Assembly: GCA_030747505.1 (NCBI GenBank)
Contig: JASLKQ010000015.1
Location: 1 to 47,817 of the forward strand
DNA: 47,817 bases
Direction of reading: 5' to 3'
From: Verrucomicrobiota bacterium
GTDB lineage: Bacteria; Verrucomicrobiota; Verrucomicrobiia; Limisphaerales; UBA1100
Part shown: positions 35,582 to 44,173 of the stretch, piece by piece
Numbering within the stretch: position 1 is the first letter of the stretch
Layout of the letters: each line of letters begins with the position of its first letter
Translations under genes and position numbers: made by a program
The notes under the pieces: model-generated
Databases searched by the model: none
Told to the model about the DNA's origin: nothing
The model's input: the letters and a program-made list of their open reading frames with translations, nothing else

Positions 35582-36220
35582 TTATCCTTTAGACGGAACT
35601 TCTGAGGGAAATGCACCCAAATTCCTCTGAGAAAATAAATTACGCATCACTGAGGCAAGTTTTCCCTTACATTTACTGATCCGGGAACTCACTGTCTTTT
35701 CGTTTATTTCGAGCTCAACACTAAGTTCATGGTAGCTTAAATCACCGAAATAACGCAATTCGAGAATTTCCTGGCAAGGACCGCCTAATTGGGCCAAAGC
35801 CTCGCCCACCAGACGCCAATCCTCATCCTGAATCATTCCTTCATCAGGGGTTCCCTCGGTACTGGGGGGATCAATCAGACGATTCCCATCCTCATCCTCA
35901 GTCTGCAAAGAAAGGGGCACCTCGCCTCCCCCACGCTTGGCAGCCATTGTTTTTGCGTGATAATCACGGGCTTTATTGGCTGCAATCCTGAAAAGCCAGG
36001 TCTGGAGCCGGCTTTTGCCCCCGAAACTGCCAAGCTTATTGACTACCGAGAGAAACACTTCCTGGCAGATCTCATCGGCGTCTTCGCGGGTGAAGGTGCT
36101 GGAAATCTGGAAGATGTAGCGCCCCACCGGCCCGTAATGCTCGGCAAAGAGCTGATCCCACGCCTCGGGCTCTCCAGCCAGACAGCGCTGAATCATCTCT
36201 TTTTCGGTCTGCAAATCCAT
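35582..36220 (-). CDS. ECF RNA polymerase sigma factor
   Basis: The 212-residue protein has sigma region 2 (EAWDQLFAEHYGPVGRYIFQ, EDADEICQEVFLSVVNKLGS, LQTWLFRIAANKARDYHAKT) and region 4 (LRYFGDLSYHELSVELEINE with EKTVSSRISKCKGKLASVM). The linker is acidic and longer than usual (about residues 95-130). It lacks regions 1.1 and 3, so it is extracytoplasmic-function type. It should direct transcription of genes controlled by its membrane partner, which is encoded 4 bases downstream. Upstream, TATAAT on the minus strand at 36403-36398 is a possible -10 without a convincing -35. Confidence 0.92.
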   Translation of the reverse strand: MDLQTEKEMIQRCLAGEPEAWDQLFAEHYGPVGRYIFQISSTFTREDADEICQEVFLSVVNKLGSFGGKSRLQTWLFRIAANKARDYHAKTMAAKRGGGEVPLSLQTEDEDGNRLIDPPSTEGTPDEGMIQDEDWRLVGEALAQLGGPCQEILELRYFGDLSYHELSVELEINEKTVSSRISKCKGKLASVMRNLFSQRNLGAFPSEVPSKG

Positions 36221-36448
36221 AAGGCTAACCTATTTGATGGCAGGAATCCTTCCGATGAACCGCCTTCAATAAATACCCAACCACGAACGCTTTGAAGCAC
36301 GTGTCAATACAGCCGAAATTATGTTTTCCAGATCGGTCAGTCAATTTTGAGAAACTACCTTTCACACATCAGCCTGCACACCGAGGCAACATTATCTATT
36401 ATAACCCAATATAGCGTTGCGGCACATGGTTTTTGTTTAAATAATTAC

Positions 36449-39400
36449 TCAAGCTTCAGGATTCAAAACCTTAATCTCAACGGGTTGAGCCTCAGCCCGA
36501 ATTTCCGGTTCGTAATACTGGTAGGCAGTGGCCTTGGGCGTCTTGGCCTTCACGGGGAACTTGGCCTTGAGCTGATAGGAAAATTCAACCGGCCTTTCGG
36601 AACTAATCTCACGAAAATACAGGGTTACCTGCCGGCCGTTGATTGAATATTTTTCTATCACCCCTTCATCCTTCAGGCCCTGAAAGTATTCGGACATCAC
36701 CCCAAATCCTGGCGGGATTCCCAGATCAACCAGAGTCATGTCGGCAACATCATCGCGGTGATACTCTAACCTTACTTTAACTCCCAGAGTATCATCCACC
36801 TTGAGAGTCTTGGCATCATAGGTCACATCAATGGTCAGGGGCTGATCCTCCGCCAAGGGCTCTTCCTGCCATGGAAGGTAATGCACCGCCACGATTTGAT
36901 AAGCGAGATTTCCCTCGCCAGAAGGCTCGAGGGTAACACTGTTCTCACCTTCCTTCACCAGATGGCGTAGGCTGATCAAACGGAAGACATCACTGGTTTC
37001 AGCAGTAATCTCAATTTGCTTGGCCGCCTTGCCATTGGCAATCAGGGCAATGGATAGGGCCTTATCTGAACCCCCACCCCCATCAGTGCCTGCCAAAAGC
37101 GCGCGCATGGCGTGTACCGTGGCCTGGGTTGAATACCACGTACCCCGCGAGTCTTTCTTGCCAACCAACCACTCCAGACCCTTGTGGGCGACTGAAGTAT
37201 GTTGCCTGGCTTTGAGGAACGCGTAGGAAATAATGGCGGTAGTCTCAATGGCCAGGGTATTGCCCCTGCCAAAAGTTACTCCTTGGGAGTCTGAACCCCA
37301 ATAGATCAGTTCCTTCTCCGTCGTCTTGGCTTTCTCAAGCCGGTTAATTAATTCCTTGGCTTCAGTTCGTTTAGCTGCCACCAGTGCATTGGCGCATAAT
37401 CCCAGCGTGTAATTATCCTTCTCTCTGTCGGCATTCTCAAGGATGTAATCCAGGGCTCGGTTCAACCGGTTATCCTTCTGACCGGATTCGGCCAGAGCCC
37501 ACGCGATATAGGCGGTGGTTCGTAGCTTTGCTCCCTGGAATGCGTTGATGGCTCCCTCGGCAATCCCCCCCTGATCAGGCTCCCAGGAACCGTCCCCTTT
37601 CTGGCGTCCATAAAGCCAATCGCGGGTACGCTCAATCACCTTGGGATCCACATCGTATACCTTGGCCATGTCCGAAAACTCCATCAGCCCATAAGCAGTC
37701 AAAACATTGTGGGCAGGCGCCTTTCCAAACCACTCAAACCCGCCGCCTTTCACCTCGTAGGAAAGAAGACGTTGGTAACCGATATTAATGAAGTTCAAGG
37801 CCTTCATTTCGATCTCAGGCTTAATCTGTTTATTGCGGCGCATGTAGTCGAGCACCAGAATGTTGGGATAAGTGGCTGAAGAGGTTTGTTCGAAACAACC
37901 GTAGGGCATCTGGAAAATACCATCCAGGCCCTCGACCACCTGACTGAAGGCACCCGGATAAATCTTCACATATAGATCATTGGCTCCCTCAATCGCTTCA
38001 GCCGGGAATTGAATCTGTTGAATCAGTTTTTCATCGAGCCGACCATTCAGGATCTCTTCAAAGCGTTTACCATCAGGCTCCACACGCACGCGCCTCTCCA
38101 CTGCATCGGCCAGTTCCGATCCAAAAGCCTTTAGGGTTAATGCGTGGCTGCCGGGTTTCACTGCCTTTAGTGTAAAATACACGCTGGTTACCTCCTGCGG
38201 CCCAATCTCCAGAGTCTTGGTGGGATCATCGAGCAACTCAAACCAGGCCCCTTCCTGCACTTCCAACCGGATTGTTTGGGGTTTATCCAGATAATTGTAA
38301 ACGGCTACGGGCACACTCACCTGATCATTCTGGGTAAGGGCCACCGGAAAATCGATGTCCACGAAGAAATCCTGGAAGACACGAATGCCCTGAGTTGCCG
38401 AACCCAGTTCTCCGGCCTTGGAAACCGCACTCATGGCCAGGCGCCAGGTGGTGATGGAATCAGCCAAGGGCACCTCCAGTTTTGCACGACCCTGATTATC
38501 GGTAATGAGCTGAGGATTCCAGAGCAGCGTCTCAGGAAAATACCGCCTCACACGCGTAGGCGCTTTTAATCCACCTCCACCGCCTTCATTCTTCATTGGC
38601 CCTCCAGCAGTTGATGCTGCGTTTTCGCCCTCAGCAAGTGCCGCCATAGGGGTCGCGAAAGCCAACCTCAACGCCTGACCATCTTCCATCGCCATTTCCT
38701 CAACCGCAAAATCCATGTCATCACCTGGCATCATCGCCCCATTAGCGACAGCCATTTCCATCTTCGCACCCAGAGTTCCTCCAGAGGCAACCATGAGTCC
38801 CAATAATAACAACACACAAGCAGCCCCACTCAGGCAGGTACGGGTTGCTCCCAACCAGACCATTCGTACACCACTGACTTTTTGCATAGCACAATTACGA
38901 GCAATGGAGATAACTCCACCAGTGAGTGCCAGTAAACCAAACACAACTAAAGAGGTAATGAGTGCAGTCTTTTCACTAATCACATTTTCCTGACCACCAA
39001 TAATGATCGCCCCCAAATAAAACGCCCAAAAGAGGTAAATTGCCGGCACTACCAACACCACTTTTCGCAGTAATGGAAGTGATCGGGTGGTCTCTGATTT
39101 ACGCAGCTTGATAACTGAGAGAATCAACAGGACAAAAACCGCGACAAAGGCAAACAAAGCGAACCCCAGAAAGGTAAATCCAATCGCTTCATTTCGGGTG
39201 GCGTTGGCAATTACCGCCGACAAAAATCCAATTACAATCGGGATATTAATTCCCAAAACCCACCAGAGCATCAGCCCGCCCGTCGCCTTCTTGAAGGCTA
39301 GTTGCTCATCACCCGATCCTTCGATGGGTTGGCGGCGAATGAATTTTAGGATTCCATAACCCAATATCGGCAAAGTAAGCAGGATGAAGATGGCGAAGGG

Positions 39401-41776
39401 ACTTAAAACCACCAGTTCCTGTAACCAGTGCTGGTGTTCCCGTTTACGCTTACGAACCAATTGACGTTTCTTTTCAAAGCCGGGGCCCACATTGGCTTCT
39501 GGAATATCGGTTCCTTCCGCTCCTGCAAAGAGGACTACTGCGGCCTCCTCCAAGTCGGGCTCAGGCATCGGTGCAGGCCCGGGTTCAATCAACTGCTGTA
39601 CCTGAACCGGGGGCTGGGTGTGAAGCTGGTAACGGGGTTTAAGGATCTCCTCCTGAATGGCGAAATAAATCCGCTCCAAACCCGGGCGCATTTCCTGCAA
39701 TGCAAATACCGCTTCATCCACACCTGAAAGCCCGAGAGCGGCGGGCACCGCCTTGCCATCAGCCCGCTTCACAACAAAATCCAGCAGCGCCTTTTCACCC
39801 GGCCGGTAGGTTTCCTTGTTAAGCTTGGCCTCAATCTTCAGGCTATCGGCCCGCTTCACCTGAATCACCTTGGTATCGCCAATAATATTGCCATCACGTT
39901 GAATCCGGTAGCCACGCAGTTCCAAAGTACCGAAAAGATCGGCCGGCAAATCCAAGGCCAAGGCTCCCTGTCCCTGCTCAATATCCACTGACTTCATCAG
40001 GATGACCCGCCGATCCTTGATTACATCCACAAAAATGCGTTCCTTGTTGCCGGTGGCAAAGACATCTAGTTTCACCGTGTCGCCGGTCTTGTAAACGGCC
40101 TGATCGGTGCGTAACAGGAAGGCATCAGTACGCAGGTCAATACGCAGGTTGCGAACGACTGCCGCCTTGACGCCTTTTTCATCCTCAGCTGAAATCCGCA
40201 TGCGAAGCTGGGGTTTATCAGGCGTGATCTTCACCTTCGCGATTCCCACCTCCGAAGTTTCCACCTGTTGCTGGTTCTTACCCAAGGTAAGCTTGGCCCT
40301 GGCAGGTCGGCCATCGGGATAAGCGGTTACCACGTACAGAATATTTTCCACACCCTGAACCAGGGTTCCGCTTTCAGGAAATACATCAATGCGGATGGGG
40401 CGACTGGTCACGATCAGGTTCTGATTGCGTTCCTGTTTATGGTCAGCCAAATCAACGACCTGGGCCTGCAGTGAAACAGAGGCATCACCCTGATTGAGTT
40501 CACTGCCCACAAAGTTGCCCTTGAGGCGGAATTCAAAGGGGAAATTCCCCTCCTCATCCAGTTCCCCCTCAATGATTTCAAAAGGCCGGAAGCGTTCAAT
40601 GAATTCTGAGGCCGTAAGCTTGATTCTACCGCCGGCCACGGGCTTGCCAAAGGTGTACCGGGCCGAGGCCGTACCCGAAACCATCTGTCCTGGGAGATAG
40701 AATCCCTTGTCGATATTTAAGCCAATCTTGAACTTGGGCAGTTTATAACGCTCGACGGTGACGGTCCGCTCAGAAGTGGTATCACCCACAATGGCACTGA
40801 TGGTATAGGAACCGGTGTTGACTTGATCAGCCAAAATGAAGTCAGCAGAAAAGATTCCAAATCCAGAGGTCTTACCCACCTTCTTGAAGACCTTGTTGCC
40901 CTTGGCATCCTGCACCTCAATTATCGTCCGGCGACCCTCAACTGGACGCATGTCCGCATTGGCCAAAGAAAGAGACCGGATATGGATAGTCTGACCCGGT
41001 TGATACAAGGGCTTGTCAGTGGTGACCATCACCCGGAACGAACGGGTAAGCTGAACGTTTTGGGTAATAACACTTTGATCATCGCCGGTGAGCTGAGCCA
41101 CCACCTTGTACTCGCCCTCAGCCAGTTCATCAGGAATCTCTTTCTCGATATCGGCAAATCCCGAATCATCCGTCGTGGCATTCACCATCCACACCTCTTC
41201 CCCTTCAGCCGAAGCCAGACTCACCTCCACCTGGGCATTTGCAATTGGTTCGGTACTCTGACCATTACGCACAAAAACACGGAAAGCAGCCGGAGCCCCG
41301 GGAGCCAGATCTTCAGGAGCAATCAGGAATGCCTGCTCAGGGCTGGCCTTAAGTTGGTTAATCTGCCGGGTCTTAAGGCCAACCGACACGCAGAAGAGCA
41401 AAACAACTGAAGCAGCAATCGCCCAGAAACGCCCTCCCCACAGCCAACCTCCCTGGGGCTCAACGGGCGTCACTTCAATGATGTTATCTCCAGTGCCAGC
41501 CTGACTGTCCTGAACTGTCTTCAGCACCTGCTCAACAAATTTTTCTGATCCTTCAGTCGCGCCCAAGCGGGTTTTTAAACCCTCAATAAAGGCTTCAGCT
41601 GAACGTTGCTCATCCTCGTACTGAGAGAGCTGATCGGCGGTAACGAGTTGATGGCGCAACTCCTTTAGACAATCAGCATCCTCGGCTATGAGTTGCGCCA
41701 ACTCCTCCAATTGCTCACTGGAAATCTCATCATCCAAAAGTAAGCCGAGTAATTCATCGAAACGTTCCTTATTCAT
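36449..41776 (-). CDS. Anti-sigma-like / alpha-2-macroglobulin fusion with six central membrane segments
   Basis: This 1775-residue protein begins 3 bases after the upstream ECF sigma stop. Residues 1-90 are helical and acidic (MNKERFDELLGLLLDDEISS, EELAQLIAEDADCLKELRHQ), like the cytoplasmic N-termini of PVC membrane anti-sigma proteins. One membrane helix follows (about 113-134). Alpha-2-macroglobulin MG domains occupy about 150-700 (TTDKPLYQPGQTIHIRSLSL at 252-271; LNKETYRPGEKALLDF). At the expected bait region (about 715-1000) there is a Pro/Glu linker, a basic cluster KKRQLVRKRKR (769-779), then six hydrophobic segments (about 784-810, 831-857, 863-891, 903-928, 935-959, 978-1002). After this come a Met/Gly-rich linker, MG7 (VRRYFPETLLWNPQLITDNQ), the thioester domain with PYGCFEQ (C1294, Q1297) and the C-terminal MG domain. 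An even number of central helices returns the chain to the same side. The function is inferred: proteolysis sensing linked to sigma control. Confidence 0.88.
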   Translation of the reverse strand: MNKERFDELLGLLLDDEISSEQLEELAQLIAEDADCLKELRHQLVTADQLSQYEDEQRSAEAFIEGLKTRLGATEGSEKFVEQVLKTVQDSQAGTGDNIIEVTPVEPQGGWLWGGRFWAIAASVVLLFCVSVGLKTRQINQLKASPEQAFLIAPEDLAPGAPAAFRVFVRNGQSTEPIANAQVEVSLASAEGEEVWMVNATTDDSGFADIEKEIPDELAEGEYKVVAQLTGDDQSVITQNVQLTRSFRVMVTTDKPLYQPGQTIHIRSLSLANADMRPVEGRRTIIEVQDAKGNKVFKKVGKTSGFGIFSADFILADQVNTGSYTISAIVGDTTSERTVTVERYKLPKFKIGLNIDKGFYLPGQMVSGTASARYTFGKPVAGGRIKLTASEFIERFRPFEIIEGELDEEGNFPFEFRLKGNFVGSELNQGDASVSLQAQVVDLADHKQERNQNLIVTSRPIRIDVFPESGTLVQGVENILYVVTAYPDGRPARAKLTLGKNQQQVETSEVGIAKVKITPDKPQLRMRISAEDEKGVKAAVVRNLRIDLRTDAFLLRTDQAVYKTGDTVKLDVFATGNKERIFVDVIKDRRVILMKSVDIEQGQGALALDLPADLFGTLELRGYRIQRDGNIIGDTKVIQVKRADSLKIEAKLNKETYRPGEKALLDFVVKRADGKAVPAALGLSGVDEAVFALQEMRPGLERIYFAIQEEILKPRYQLHTQPPVQVQQLIEPGPAPMPEPDLEEAAVVLFAGAEGTDIPEANVGPGFEKKRQLVRKRKREHQHWLQELVVLSPFAIFILLTLPILGYGILKFIRRQPIEGSGDEQLAFKKATGGLMLWWVLGINIPIVIGFLSAVIANATRNEAIGFTFLGFALFAFVAVFVLLILSVIKLRKSETTRSLPLLRKVVLVVPAIYLFWAFYLGAIIIGGQENVISEKTALITSLVVFGLLALTGGVISIARNCAMQKVSGVRMVWLGATRTCLSGAACVLLLLGLMVASGGTLGAKMEMAVANGAMMPGDDMDFAVEEMAMEDGQALRLAFATPMAALAEGENAASTAGGPMKNEGGGGGLKAPTRVRRYFPETLLWNPQLITDNQGRAKLEVPLADSITTWRLAMSAVSKAGELGSATQGIRVFQDFFVDIDFPVALTQNDQVSVPVAVYNYLDKPQTIRLEVQEGAWFELLDDPTKTLEIGPQEVTSVYFTLKAVKPGSHALTLKAFGSELADAVERRVRVEPDGKRFEEILNGRLDEKLIQQIQFPAEAIEGANDLYVKIYPGAFSQVVEGLDGIFQMPYGCFEQTSSATYPNILVLDYMRRNKQIKPEIEMKALNFINIGYQRLLSYEVKGGGFEWFGKAPAHNVLTAYGLMEFSDMAKVYDVDPKVIERTRDWLYGRQKGDGSWEPDQGGIAEGAINAFQGAKLRTTAYIAWALAESGQKDNRLNRALDYILENADREKDNYTLGLCANALVAAKRTEAKELINRLEKAKTTEKELIYWGSDSQGVTFGRGNTLAIETTAIISYAFLKARQHTSVAHKGLEWLVGKKDSRGTWYSTQATVHAMRALLAGTDGGGGSDKALSIALIANGKAAKQIEITAETSDVFRLISLRHLVKEGENSVTLEPSGEGNLAYQIVAVHYLPWQEEPLAEDQPLTIDVTYDAKTLKVDDTLGVKVRLEYHRDDVADMTLVDLGIPPGFGVMSEYFQGLKDEGVIEKYSINGRQVTLYFREISSERPVEFSYQLKAKFPVKAKTPKATAYQYYEPEIRAEAQPVEIKVLNPEA
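37886..37906 (-). other. Thioester motif of the alpha-2-macroglobulin
   Basis: These seven codons encode PYGCFEQ, residues 1291-1297. The CxEQ pattern is the site where cysteine and glutamine side chains form the internal thioester used by alpha-2-macroglobulins and complement proteins to attach covalently to proteases. Both residues are intact, so the trap is predicted to be active, unlike bacterial type MagD proteins, which lack it. Confidence 0.9.
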
Positions 41777-41779
41777 AAT

Positions 41780-42307
41780 TTAAACCTCTTTTACTCGTTG
41801 ATTAATACACTGATAAAGCTGCCGACGGATCCGTAATAATGTCTGGCGCACAGTAGCCGACTTCATTTCGAATTTATCGGCCAAAACCGTTGCATCCCAG
41901 CCTTCATGATATCGGGAATGGACAAGCTCACGACTCTTCCCTGGCAACTGCTCCACACAGTCGCGCAGAGCAGATAACTGGGATGTATCAACCTGATCCT
42001 CCTCATTTTCGGCCAAATCGACCAGGTGCCGGGTAAGACTTTCATGCAGGATCCGACGGTGCCGGCCCTGTTTGCGCAGTTCATTACGCACCAGGTTACG
42101 CGCAATTCCCCGGAGCCATTTTCCAAAATCCCGGTCTGGATCATAGGAATCGAGCTCTTGATAGGCTATCACGAAGGCATCCTGAGCCAGATCATCCACC
42201 CAACCGGGTTCCACACCCTGGGAACGGACAAACACCCTCAAGGATGCCTGATGATCCCTGACCAGGCCTGCAAACAACTCTTCTTTTGATGCCCCTGCTT
42301 CGCTCAC
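41780..42307 (-). CDS. ECF RNA polymerase sigma factor paired with the alpha-2-macroglobulin protein
   Basis: The 175-residue protein has region 2 (LVRDHQASLRVFVRSQG, VDDLAQDAFVIAYQELDSYD, DFGKWLRGIARNLVRNELRK) and region 4 (LPGKSRELVHSRYHEGWDAT, MKSATVRQTLLRIRRQLYQC). The acidic linker between them contains NEEDQVDTSQ. It resembles the sigma-70 subgroup common in Planctomycetes and Verrucomicrobiota with FecR-like or other membrane anti-sigma partners. The stop is 3 bases before the start of the fusion protein, so the two are almost certainly made together. No ECF-type promoter was identified with confidence upstream. Confidence 0.92.
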   Translation of the reverse strand: MSEAGASKEELFAGLVRDHQASLRVFVRSQGVEPGWVDDLAQDAFVIAYQELDSYDPDRDFGKWLRGIARNLVRNELRKQGRHRRILHESLTRHLVDLAENEEDQVDTSQLSALRDCVEQLPGKSRELVHSRYHEGWDATVLADKFEMKSATVRQTLLRIRRQLYQCINQRVKEV

Positions 42308-42383
42308 TAACTATCCTTGTCTTCAATTAATCAAGTGTGACAAGAATAAACTAGTGTGTTTGCACAACCCAACATGGCAACTC

Positions 42384-42436
42384 CAATTCGTTTAATACAA
42401 AAAGGGTGGAACTAACTATGAAAACTTAACGAATTG
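42384..42436. repeat. 9-base inverted repeat between the metzincin and sigma genes
   Basis: CAATTCGTT at 42384-42392 and AACGAATTG at 42428-42436 are exact inverted copies separated by 35 bases. The region is AT-rich with no T run next to the stem, so it is a poor intrinsic terminator. It could be a pair of operator half-sites for the sigma operon or a long-loop mRNA structure. Confidence 0.5.
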
Positions 42437-42472
42437 ACTGACCCCAGAACGAAACAAGGCCTGTGTCTACCC

Positions 42473-44173
42473 CTACTGCCTGTTTTTCTGGATAAAAGGT
42501 ATCAGCTCCTTGATGGACTTAACATTATCAGCCTTACTCCCATCATTGCTGGTGGGCTTGCCCTTGTACTTGACGATCGGGCTCGAGAAATACTCAACCC
42601 AAGTTGAACCTTGTCCTCCAGGCGCAAGGTGCGCGTAACCCATGACAGTGCAGTACATTTTACCGTCATCACCAGTGAAAAAATCACCGTGCGAATAAGA
42701 TGATGCCCCAGAGTTCTTGGGATTTAATAGGGAGTGTCCGCAACCGTAATTGTGACCCAGTTCATGGGCAAAAACCAGATCAGGCGAATCATGATGAAAC
42801 ACCGAGAAACCTTTTTCAGGTTTTGTGGCTTTTGCGTCCAACAACCAGGCCATACCAAGGACACCACCTTGACCTGATCCCTTCACCAAAAGTGAAACCA
42901 AATCGGCCTTGAGCTTATCTCTTTCAGCTCCTACCCCCCCCGAATCGTCCCTCATCCATGAGAGCGAAGCCTGCATATCAGCTTCTGAAAACGTGAAATT
43001 CTTTGAAGTCTTAAAGGTTCCCACCGTCTTCACATTATTCTGAATCCCAGAATTAGAAAAACACTTGTTCATCGAGGCCTCAAAAATCCCCGCCTTGGCC
43101 ACAACTGCGGTAGCTCCTATATCAGCTTCCAACTCCGAAGTGTAACAAAACATCACGGTAACCTGACCGGCTGTTCCGCCGCCGCCGCCGCCGCCGCTAC
43201 CGCCGCCGCTAGCGCCGCCCGGGGGCAAAAACCCAATAGGGCGTCGGGATGCTTGTACGCTGGATCTCTTGGCACTCTCAGGCATTTGCATTTCCATCCC
43301 TTGAGCAGCATCTTGCGATTGAAGACCACCCATCGGATACCTCATTGAGAGCCTCTTCTTTTGGCGTTCAATACTTTTTTCATCTTTCCCTTCGGCCAGA
43401 CAAAATATTTCTGGGCTGCTAATGGCCGGATCAAGCATATACCGATTTGGCAGGAAATTTTTTCGGGGAACCAATCTGTACTTAGAAGCAACCCCATTTT
43501 CCGTTTCGAAAAGGCCACAACCACCATTAAATCTCGTCGTAAGTCCATTCAGACCAATTTCAGAGAGTTTGTATTCCCCGTCCTTTTTGTAATCGATCTT
43601 ATAACGCTGGGTACCGAACATAATTTTTGCGAACATGGCCCCCTCATAGATGGAAAAGTGCGCGGAACTTCCGGGCTCTCCATCCACGGTCCCATAAAGG
43701 ATCGCTCCTTTTTCAAGCAGAGGATCGCGCCTGGTAATGCTGACTTTAATTTCCTGTCCTTCAAACAACACCACCTTAAACTTCGTCCCTTTGCCAGCCT
43801 GTAGCATGGAATTCAAAACCTTCTTTTTAATCTGAATATCGTGAGAGACCGAACTCGCCTCTTTGTCTTTTGGGTCTTTACTGTCTTTAGATAAATTATC
43901 ACCGGAGGCCCCGGAAACCGATCCCTTGGTTTGCGTTGCCGGAGACGGGGCCTCGCCGCCACTGGCCAATGGGCCTTTTGCAGGAACCTCAAACACCTCC
44001 CCTTGCGGTTTTTCTCCTTCGCCAGATTTTACATCCACAGGATGATTAAGCCGAACCTCCACTAATTCATCGACCAAGCTTTCTCCGTTTCTCTTCGAAT
44101 AAAACAGAAGAAGTAGAGCCGACAGTGTTACGACAACCACCGAAACGATTATTCTGGATTTATTTTTGTCCAT
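42473..44173 (-). CDS. Membrane-anchored metzincin-type zinc metalloprotease
   Basis: From ATG at 44173 (AGGTGG five bases ahead) the product has 566 residues. An N-terminal signal anchor (about 8-25, IIVSVVVVTLSALLLLFY) precedes a low-complexity Ser/Lys/Asp-rich stretch and a propeptide-like region (about 110-230). A glycine linker follows at 319-333. The catalytic domain begins VTVMFCYTSELEADIGATAV, as in reprolysin-like M12 peptidases. The zinc site is HELGHNYGCGH (470-480) and the Met-turn is CTVMGYA (508-514), so the HExxHxxxxxH plus Met signature is complete. Cysteines near the active site could form a disulphide. It may be a processing or secreted protease. It lies upstream of the sigma/alpha-2-macroglobulin pair on the same strand, 165 bases away. 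Confidence 0.92.
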   Translation of the reverse strand: MDKNKSRIIVSVVVVTLSALLLLFYSKRNGESLVDELVEVRLNHPVDVKSGEGEKPQGEVFEVPAKGPLASGGEAPSPATQTKGSVSGASGDNLSKDSKDPKDKEASSVSHDIQIKKKVLNSMLQAGKGTKFKVVLFEGQEIKVSITRRDPLLEKGAILYGTVDGEPGSSAHFSIYEGAMFAKIMFGTQRYKIDYKKDGEYKLSEIGLNGLTTRFNGGCGLFETENGVASKYRLVPRKNFLPNRYMLDPAISSPEIFCLAEGKDEKSIERQKKRLSMRYPMGGLQSQDAAQGMEMQMPESAKRSSVQASRRPIGFLPPGGASGGGSGGGGGGGTAGQVTVMFCYTSELEADIGATAVVAKAGIFEASMNKCFSNSGIQNNVKTVGTFKTSKNFTFSEADMQASLSWMRDDSGGVGAERDKLKADLVSLLVKGSGQGGVLGMAWLLDAKATKPEKGFSVFHHDSPDLVFAHELGHNYGCGHSLLNPKNSGASSYSHGDFFTGDDGKMYCTVMGYAHLAPGGQGSTWVEYFSSPIVKYKGKPTSNDGSKADNVKSIKELIPFIQKNRQ

